DNA from: Acidobacteriaceae bacterium
GTDB taxonomy: Bacteria > Acidobacteriota > Terriglobia > Terriglobales > Acidobacteriaceae
Direction of reading: 5' to 3'
DNA length: 30,163 bases
Assembly: GCA_003164255.1 (NCBI GenBank)
Contig: PLST01000003.1
Span: 1-30,163 of the forward strand
Under the pieces are notes generated by a model. That model was not told the DNA's origin, ran no database searches, and saw only the letters and a program-made list of their open reading frames with translations. Every line of letters starts with the position of its first letter. Position 1 is the stretch's first letter. Positions 24,815-30,163 of this stretch are shown here, piece by piece. The translations under genes were made by a program, and so were the position numbers.

Positions 24815-25867
24815 GTGAATTCCGCATCGCAACAAGTCATCGATGGTCCTTATCTGCGTGACATCCTGGATCAGCCCGCGGCTCTCAAAGATACTCTGGA
24901 GGGTTTCCGCAGAAACGACGCGCTCTTCAGCCAGATCGGAGAGATGCGTCGGAAGGGCCATTCACGGATCGTGCTGACCGGGATGGGGTCGTCCCTTCAT
25001 GCGCTTTATCCTTTGGAATTGAAGCTGATCGCGCAAGGTGAGATCGCGATGCGCGCCGATATGTCGGAGTTGATTTACTCCATGCCCACTCTGCTTGAAA
25101 GCGGAGCGCTCATCGTGGCGGTATCGCAGTCGGGCCGCAGCGCAGAGGTTGTTCGCCTGCTCGAGATGAGAGCGCAAAGATGGACCGTTGTTGGTGTTAC
25201 CAATACCGCGGACAGCCCACTGGGAAGTCAGGCGGACATCGTGTTGCTGACGCATTGCGGATCGGAGTTCTCCGTATCGGCGAAGACTTACCTGGGAACA
25301 CTTGCCGCACTCGAGATCTTCGGAGCAGCATGGTGCGGCGAGGATCGAGAGGCTCTGTATGCGGAGTTGCAGCCAGGCCCTTCGCTGGTGGCCGATTATC
25401 TTTCTGGATGGCAATCGCACGTGGAGTCGCTGGCCGGCGCGATGAGGGATATCAGTCAAACCTTCATCGTGGGTCGCGGACGCTCCATGGCCGCCTGCGA
25501 GACGGGCGCGCTCATCACCAAGGAATCAACGCGTTCGCCTGCCGAAGCCATGAGCAGCGCCGCCTTCCGTCACGGACCGCTCGAATTGGCTGGCCCTGAG
25601 ACCATGGTTCTGGTGATGGAGGGCGATGCCAATGCGCGCGCGCTCAATACCAAACTGGTCCGTGACATCCATGACCGCGGCGGCCGGGCAGAATTGATCG
25701 GTCCATCCGCGGAGATTGGCGCCTTGCGCGTTCTCGGTGGTCTCAACCGCCTTTTGCCAATTGCGGAGATTCTGCCCATCCAAATGCTGACGCTGGCTCT
25801 CGCCTTGAATGCTGGATTCGAGCCAGGCCGTTTCCTGCATGCAACAAAAGTCACCACCGAAGAGTAA
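24815..25867 (+). CDS. Double-SIS-domain sugar-phosphate isomerase/deaminase
   Basis: A 350-residue cytoplasmic protein starting at a GTG with GAGGAG 5 bases upstream. Two SIS phosphosugar-binding domains are visible (about 35-185 and 205-340): IVLTGMGSSLHALYPLELKL, IVAVSQSGRSAEVVRLLEMR, the GlmS-like KTYLGTLAALEIF, FIVGRGRSMAACETGALITK, and the AFRHGPLEL motif of the GlmS isomerase half. It lacks the glutaminase half of GlmS, so it is more like NagB-II or AgaS-type deaminases/isomerases or FrlB-type enzymes. The combination with a ROK kinase suggests kinase then aldose-ketose isomerisation or deamination of an amino sugar. No nagA-like deacetylase is seen nearby, which leaves amino-sugar use unproven. 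Confidence 0.88.
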   Translation: MNSASQQVIDGPYLRDILDQPAALKDTLEGFRRNDALFSQIGEMRRKGHSRIVLTGMGSSLHALYPLELKLIAQGEIAMRADMSELIYSMPTLLESGALIVAVSQSGRSAEVVRLLEMRAQRWTVVGVTNTADSPLGSQADIVLLTHCGSEFSVSAKTYLGTLAALEIFGAAWCGEDREALYAELQPGPSLVADYLSGWQSHVESLAGAMRDISQTFIVGRGRSMAACETGALITKESTRSPAEAMSSAAFRHGPLELAGPETMVLVMEGDANARALNTKLVRDIHDRGGRAELIGPSAEIGALRVLGGLNRLLPIAEILPIQMLTLALALNAGFEPGRFLHATKVTTEE

Positions 25868-25891
25868 GAACGAAGCGAGGACACCGATCCG

Positions 25892-27145
25892 ATGAAGCGC
25901 AACAACTATCTGGTAGCGATTGTGTTCGCGGTATTCTTCGTCATTTCGTTTGTCACGAACATTCTTGGCCCCATCATTCCGGACATCATCGATAGCTATC
26001 ACGTTAGCCTGTTCGCGGCTGCGCTGCTTCCGTTCTTCTTCTTCGCCGCTTATGGTGCATTTTCCATACCGGCGGGATTCCTCGTTGAGCGATGGGGCGA
26101 AAAGCGCGTCATTGTTTCCATGTTCGCAGTTGCATTTGCAGGGTCCATTCTGTTTGCATGGATGCACACCTACACCGTTGCCATGGTCTCGCTGTTTCTC
26201 ATCGGTAGCAGCATGGCTGCGCTCCAGGTGGCCATCAATCCACTGCTGCGCGTGGCTGGCGGAGAGGAACACTTCGCCTTCAACTCAGCTTTCGCTCAAC
26301 TGATATTTGGCGTCGGCTCGTTCCTCAGTCCCCAGGTCTACGCGTACATGATAGTCCGTCTCGGCCGACCACCCGGCCGCAATCCGCTGCTTGCCTTTCT
26401 GGTCGCGATTGTGCCCTCGACCATGCGATGGATTTCAATGTACTGGCTGTTTGTTCTTGTTATCGCCGCGATCCTTGTGGTGCTTGCGGTTACACAATTT
26501 CCAGCAGTGGAGCGCAAGGAAGATGAAGCGGCGGGTACTGTCGGCATGTATGGCTCGCTGATCAAGCTCCCCATCGTGTGGCTTTACTTCTTCAGCATCT
26601 TCTTCTACGTCGGCTCTGAGCAGGGAACCGCGAACTGGATGTCTGAGTTCCTGTGGAGGTATCACGGTTACGATCCGCACACGGCTGGCGCATCGGCTGT
26701 GGCGTGGTTCTGGGGTTCGCTCACAGTGGGCTGCTTTGTGGGCATGATCCTGCTCAAGCTCTATGACAGCCGCCGCGTGCTTGGGGCATTTGGAATCGGT
26801 GCAATCGGATGCCTGACTCTCGCTCTTTTCGGCCCCGCGGAGGTGTCCAGGTATGCGTTCCCATGTGTAGGGCTCTTCGCTTCGGTCATGTGGCCCATTG
26901 TGGTCTCTCTCGCACTGAACTCTGTCTCTGAGTTTCAAGGCGCATTTGCAGGAATTCTGTGTTCGGGAATCGTTGGTGGTGCGATCCTCCCGCTCATTGA
27001 GGGACGCATCGCCGATTCCCTCGGCCTGCGCACCGGAATGTGCGTTCTCTACCTTTCATTTGGCTGGGTGTCTGCGGTCTCGATTTGGGCGAAACCTCTG
27101 ATCACCAACCAGATTTCTTCAAGACAAGAACGCCAGACGCCGTGA
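25892..27145 (+). CDS. MFS sugar transporter, FucP/GluP-like (FHS group)
   Basis: A 417-residue inner-membrane carrier with about twelve hydrophobic segments, starting at an ATG with AGGA upstream. The N-terminal half contains NILGPIIPDIIDSY, GFLVERWGEKR (the MFS loop 2-3 motif) and INPLLRVAGGEEHFAFNSAF, resembling the NPxxxxxG...N pattern of fucose and glucose/galactose proton symporters. The second half has EQGTANWMSEFLWRYHGYDP, also typical of that group. It follows the SIS gene by 24 bases and ends the operon. It presumably brings the monosaccharide released by the exported glycosidases from the periplasm to the ROK kinase. The exact sugar (fucose, glucose, galactose, mannose or GlcNAc) is not readable from sequence. 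Confidence 0.92.
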   Translation: MKRNNYLVAIVFAVFFVISFVTNILGPIIPDIIDSYHVSLFAAALLPFFFFAAYGAFSIPAGFLVERWGEKRVIVSMFAVAFAGSILFAWMHTYTVAMVSLFLIGSSMAALQVAINPLLRVAGGEEHFAFNSAFAQLIFGVGSFLSPQVYAYMIVRLGRPPGRNPLLAFLVAIVPSTMRWISMYWLFVLVIAAILVVLAVTQFPAVERKEDEAAGTVGMYGSLIKLPIVWLYFFSIFFYVGSEQGTANWMSEFLWRYHGYDPHTAGASAVAWFWGSLTVGCFVGMILLKLYDSRRVLGAFGIGAIGCLTLALFGPAEVSRYAFPCVGLFASVMWPIVVSLALNSVSEFQGAFAGILCSGIVGGAILPLIEGRIADSLGLRTGMCVLYLSFGWVSAVSIWAKPLITNQISSRQERQTP

Positions 27146-27387
27146 TCAAGGGATGGTTATCGTCAGCTAAGATTGTGGGTACGGACCAGGTCTGTACTCT
27201 GGAGGCTCGCAGAATGGGACTCCACCTGGGAATGCCTCTCTGGATCGCTAGCCCAGTGAACGTGCAGCGGTCGCCGAATCGGACGAAACACGTAATCGGT
27301 ATCGATTGATCAGTCCATCCAGCATCATTGTCAAAACAGACTCTCTGCGCAGAAACAGCTTTCCATAGGGTGCAGACTCGGGTTTGA
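27146..27387. other. Intergenic stretch after the MFS gene, no gene seen
   Basis: The short open frames here lack ribosome sites and protein-like composition. No hairpin with a T run was recognised. It marks the transition from the intact operon to the decayed edge. Confidence 0.5.
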
Positions 27388-27792
27388 TCGGATTGCTCGT
27401 CTGGCACGTCAAGACCAGCAAAAGGCGGACAGGTGGGTGTCAGTTCATCGGATGCTTAGAGCGGCTACAATGGGGCATCTTTGGGTGGAGGACAAGCTCA
27501 GATTTCTCAGGCTCTCGCTGGTATGTCGCCGAACACCACCTACACGATGAACGCCGATGCTTATATCTGGACCAGCGATGGCGGCCAGTCATCACTTGCA
27601 ATGTCGAATGATGGCGCAACCTCATTTTCAAAGGCCATCACCACAAGCAGTTGGAATCAGCTGGCAGGCTACCAAACCATTCAATTCACTCGACGTTCCA
27701 CATGTACATCCGCTCAGGTCTCGATATCTGGGAATGATCCGAATACCGGGGTATTTGTGGACAATGTATCTGTTCGTGCTCTGACCGAGTAG
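27388..27792 (+). pseudogene. Remnant of a carbohydrate-binding-module protein with internal stop
   Basis: From 27460 to the stop at 27790-27792 the frame encodes SGYNGASLGGG, AQISQALAGMSPNTTYTMNA and ends FVDNVSVRALTE. This looks like the second half of a jelly-roll carbohydrate-binding module (CenC/CBM-like: GLSPNTTYTLSA and VDNVSV are stock phrases of such domains). An in-frame TAG at 27457-27459 sits directly before it, and the same frame stays open upstream to 27388 (reading VGVSSSDA before the stop), compatible with a broken, longer protein. No start codon with a ribosome site or signal peptide is present, although TTG at 27481 could nominally begin a 103-residue product. It ends 29 bases before the GH53 gene and may once have belonged to another secreted glycosidase. 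Confidence 0.5.
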
Positions 27793-27821
27793 CAGGTTGA
27801 ACGTCGAGAGAGAGGCAATCC

Positions 27822-28998
27822 ATGATTCACAAAAGATTCGGCGTTTTCTTCGCTGGAAGTATGTTATCAGCCAGTTTGTGCGTTACCGCTCAGACGCCTG
27901 CGATGCCGAAGGCTCTGTCCCGGTTTGCAGCAGGGGTAGATATATCTGAAGTCAAGACGCTCCAAGAGCAGGGCACGGTCTATCGGGTGAATGGAAATGC
28001 ACAAGATCCGCTCCGGATTCTCCATCATTCCGGCATAAATTGGGTTCGGATCCGTCTCTTTGTTCATCCAGACGGGAAGGGGCCAGGCACGAACGACCTG
28101 CCCCACGCTCTGGCCGAGGCTGAAGCAGCCAAACGAAACCATCTTCGAGTTCTGGTGGACATGCACTTCTCGGATTCATGGGCAGACCCGGGCCACCAGC
28201 GCAAGCCGGCAGCCTGGGCAAACCTCAGTTTTGCGGATCTCGTACAGCAGGTAAAAAAGCTATACCACCGACACATTCCAAACTTTCGCAGACGCCAACG
28301 TAACGCCAGATATGGTGGAGATTGGCAACGAGATCTCAAACGGCTTTCTCTGGCCTGACGGCCAACTAACCTGGAAATGTCAAGATGACGAAGGATGGCA
28401 GCGGCTTTCAGATCTTTTGAAGGCAACCGAGGATGGCGTCGTTCAAGGCTCTGGATCCAAGAGGAAACCTCTGATCTTGATTCACCTTGACACAGGTGGC
28501 AACACGCCAAAGTGCAAGTCGTTCTTCGATCACATTCTTGCTCGCGGTGTTCATTTTGACGTGATCGGTCTTTCTGACTATCCGTGGTGGCAGGGCACCC
28601 TGGAGCAATTGTCAAGTAACTTGGCCGCGCTGGCAACTGCATATCACAAGCCAATCATTGTTGTGGAGACGGGATTTCCATGGTCGCCTCAGAGCTTCGA
28701 AGTTGGCGGCCACACCTATACAGGCGTTGCCGCGGAGGAGAATGTACTTCACTTTCCGCCAACAACAGAGGGACAAGCCGACTATCTGAGAAAGCTAACC
28801 AGAATCGTCCGGTCGACCCCCGATGGGCTTGGTGTGGGCGTGCTTTATTGGGCAGGAATGTGGGTACAAAACAAAAACTGGGATGCGCCGGAATGGTCGG
28901 GAGATTGGGAAGTTCGAGCACTGTTCGATAGAAACGGAGAGGCCTTGCCAGCATTGTTTGCTCTTGGTGAGGCCGGGAAACTGCAAACGCGCCAATAA
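27822..28998 (+). pseudogene. GH53 endo-beta-1,4-galactanase, split by a one-base frameshift
   Basis: The first segment (ATG at 27822, frame to about 28255) gives a signal peptide (MIHKRFGVFFAGSMLSASLC, TAQTP) and the N-terminal half of GH53: GVDISEVKTLQEQG, INWVRIRLFV, VDMHFSDSWADPGHQRKPAA. The second segment, in the next frame from about 28255 to 28998, carries the rest: EIGNEISNGFLWPDG with the acid/base Glu (28330-28332) and VVETGFPW with the nucleophile Glu (28666-28668). The break lies at a run of six A (28253-28258). With five A the sequence reads QQVKSYTTDTFQTFAD and joins both halves smoothly, giving about 391 residues, a normal GH53 length. As written, the first frame ends at 28358 without either catalytic Glu. 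The family cleaves beta-1,4-galactan side chains of pectin. Sequencing error versus true mutation cannot be decided here. Confidence 0.9.
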
Positions 28999-29097
28999 GT
29001 ATGGGGCAGCAACGGCTCAGGGAAGTTGCGCGCCTTGGAAAGGTCATAGTCGACAATTGGTGATCCAAAGCAGTGTGTAACGAAAAAGGCGGCCGAG

Positions 29098-29157
29098 ATG
29101 TTGAAATTCAGATATGTTCTTGCTTGCTGTATCTTCGCCATTCAAGTGTTTGCGTAG
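29098..29157 (+). pseudogene. Signal-peptide-like 19-residue stub
   Basis: ATG at 29098 with AAGG 9 bases upstream encodes MLKFRYVLACCIFAIQVFA and then TAG: a basic start, hydrophobic core and a small residue where a cleavage site would begin. The stop falls just where a mature protein should start, and a tandem repeat begins 3 bases later. Probably the 5' remnant of a secreted protein gene; chance is possible. Confidence 0.3.
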
Positions 29158-29160
29158 CGC

Positions 29161-29199
29161 AAGGCTCGTATCCAAGGCTCGTATCCAAGACTCGTGTCT
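29161..29199. repeat. Three-copy 13-bp tandem repeat
   Basis: AAGGCTCGTATCC at 29161-29173 and again, identical, at 29174-29186, then the diverged copy AAGACTCGTGTCT at 29187-29199. A small direct repeat of this kind can arise by replication slippage. Confidence 0.85.
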
Positions 29200-29309
29200 A
29201 AAACGAAATGAATTGCATTCACTCGGAAACCTACGTGTTCACCGCACGAATCGAGCAGGCCCGCCAATGACTCTTGAAACTTCAAATCGCTACCGCTCTT
29301 CGGACGTTT

Positions 29310-29329
29310 TCGAACGGTTGTTCGTTCGA
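29310..29329. other. Short perfect hairpin TCGAACG-N6-CGTTCGA
   Basis: A 7-bp perfect stem with a six-base loop in otherwise gene-free sequence. There is no T tract, so terminator function is doubtful. It may be an operator or a remnant of a repeat element. Confidence 0.3.
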
Positions 29330-29511
29330 GTCTTACCTTCTGTTCTTTTCTGAAATATCAATTATCATGCCGTTCATGCGCGACAGAACTCATCTCCACA
29401 AAGCCCCATACGAGCCCGATGCTACCAATTCCTTGCAATTCCCAACTGTTTCTTCTCATGACATGAGGCCACGAGAAGCTCTGCGTATCAAACAAGTCCG
29501 GGAATCGCATC

Positions 29512-29874
29512 CTAGGATGTTGATGGGATGAGTTCGACAATGCCTCTCGCGCGCAGGTAGTCGGCGTCGTGTGCGCGGCTTTCAAGAACGATGGCGGGCT
29601 GCAGACCGCGTTCAATCAAATGCATGTAAGGCGTCGCATATCTCCAGTCCGGCGGCCAGGCCTTCGTGGACAGCCCGTGATCGGGAATGACAAGCGCGGT
29701 CCTCCGAGTTGGGATCGTCCGCGGCTTCGTCCGGAACTCCGCGGCCAATTCCGCAAACTTGCGCCCGGCGGGTTTTGCTTTGTTGTTCACATCGATCAAC
29801 CCCATGTTCGCACCGCGTTTGGGGTTTCGTGGCGGAACGAGTTTGGACTCATTTGTTTGGGTAAAGTTAGGCAT
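29512..29874 (-). CDS. Unrecognised hypothetical protein
   Basis: A 120-residue open frame on the minus strand. I recognise no family. The product is basic at its N-terminus (VPPRNPKRGANMG) and has a hydrophobic core ALVIPDHGL, then HLIERGLQPAIVLESRAHDA and the ending RARGIVELIP. Codon third positions are mostly G or C, as in the genes of this window, which supports real coding past or present. No ribosome site precedes the ATG at 29874; an internal ATG at 29805 is an alternative start. A long hairpin lies about 40-90 bases upstream. It could be a gene, a fragment of a larger one, or part of a mobile or accessory segment next to the decayed edge of the locus. Confidence 0.4.
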   Translation of the reverse strand: MPNFTQTNESKLVPPRNPKRGANMGLIDVNNKAKPAGRKFAELAAEFRTKPRTIPTRRTALVIPDHGLSTKAWPPDWRYATPYMHLIERGLQPAIVLESRAHDADYLRARGIVELIPSTS

Positions 29875-29912
29875 TTTGGTGGAGGTTTTAGCCGGTCGCC
29901 GATTTAGTTACC

Positions 29913-29962
29913 ATTCGTCCCCGCTTTCGGAGCGGACCAGCGCGGCTCCGTGCGGGACGAAT
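29913..29962. repeat. Long two-tier hairpin, REP-like
   Basis: ATTCGTCCCCGC at 29913-29924 pairs with GCGGGACGAAT at 29952-29962 (one bulged C), and inside the loop CGGAGC pairs with GCTCCG, so about 50 bases fold into a stepped stem. No T run follows on either strand. It resembles repetitive extragenic palindromes or a transposon end more than a terminator. The remaining sequence to the window end (29963-30163) shows no gene I can support. Confidence 0.45.
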
Positions 29963-30163
29963 ACAGTCTACATCAAATTGATTCTATTGTCTTTACGCGG
30001 AAGGATGCGGGGCAGTGCGGGCGAGTGCGGAAAGCGGCAAATTGAGGTTTTGAGTTAGGTGCATTCAACCTGGCTCTGCCACCTCTACGCCTTTCAACTA
30101 CTCAATGCGGTTGCGATGTGAGGTAATCTTCCGTCTCAGCACGTTCCGCCGACGGGAACAGAG

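Larger units (their letters stand above)
28999..29511. other. Gene-poor stretch with degenerate fragments
   Basis: No convincing gene. It contains a signal-peptide-like stub (29098-29157), a 13-bp tandem repeat (29161-29199) and a short hairpin (29310-29329). Open frames here are short and composition is mixed, consistent with decaying sequence. Confidence 0.5.

Noticed and set aside
28250..28262. Programmed -1 ribosomal frameshift at A-AAA-AAG in the GH53 gene
   Set aside because: The heptamer is in the right phase, but a -1 shift leads to the wrong frame; joining the halves needs +1 or loss of one A.
30102..30161. Possible C-terminal end of a minus-strand gene entering from the right edge
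   Set aside because: Twenty codons with coding-like third positions are too little to support a gene.
1..30163. CRISPR arrays, tRNA/rRNA genes, complete insertion sequences, phage genes or known defence systems
   Set aside because: Looked for by eye on both strands; no repeat-spacer pattern, tRNA-like fold, transposase, integrase or defence-family protein was recognised.

Overview
The window looks like part of a plant-polysaccharide utilisation region from an Acidobacteriota (Terriglobia/Acidobacteriaceae-like) chromosome. The signs are an Oar-like TonB-dependent receptor with an N-terminal carboxypeptidase-regulatory-like domain, many exported glycoside hydrolases (several with Tat-type leaders), and a C-terminal double-hydrophobic Thr-rich tail on the large GH74 protein, of a kind I associate with this phylum. 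No SusD-like partner is visible, so this is not a Bacteroidetes-type PUL. Taxonomy is inferred from gene content only. No tRNA, rRNA, CRISPR array or complete mobile element was seen.

Layout. (1) 1-7757, plus strand: a GH3 beta-glucosidase with a PA14 insertion, cut by the window start; a 1463-residue modular GH74 xyloglucanase; a hairpin; and a Tat-leader TIM-barrel sugar isomerase/epimerase-like protein. (2) 7802-10255, minus: a second, single-module GH74. (3) 10459-14568, plus, divergent from it: ROK kinase, DeoC-type aldolase, GntR/UTRA regulator and a GH5-type glycosidase. (4) 14645-17702, minus: a GH28-like beta-helix enzyme, a small exported GlcG/HbpS-like protein, and a second GntR/UTRA regulator starting at a GTG. 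(5) 17984-27145, plus, divergent from that regulator: TonB receptor, exported clan GH-A glycosidase, second ROK kinase, double-SIS sugar isomerase/deaminase and a FucP-like MFS transporter, a largely contiguous outer-membrane-to-cytoplasm route. (6) 27388-29200: a decayed edge with a carbohydrate-binding-module remnant, a GH53 endo-galactanase split by a one-base frameshift in an A6 run, a signal-peptide stub and a 13-bp tandem repeat. (7) 29512-30163: an unrecognised minus-strand ORF with a long hairpin upstream, and little else.

How the genes may fit together (inference): the two GH74 enzymes and GH3 attack the xyloglucan backbone and its oligosaccharides; GH5 and GH28-like enzymes add further activities; the receptor and MFS carrier import products; ROK kinases phosphorylate sugars; the SIS protein and DeoC feed central metabolism. 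The two GntR/UTRA repressors probably respond to phosphosugars. The GH53 pseudogene suggests an ability to cut pectic galactan that is being lost, or an uncorrected sequencing error.
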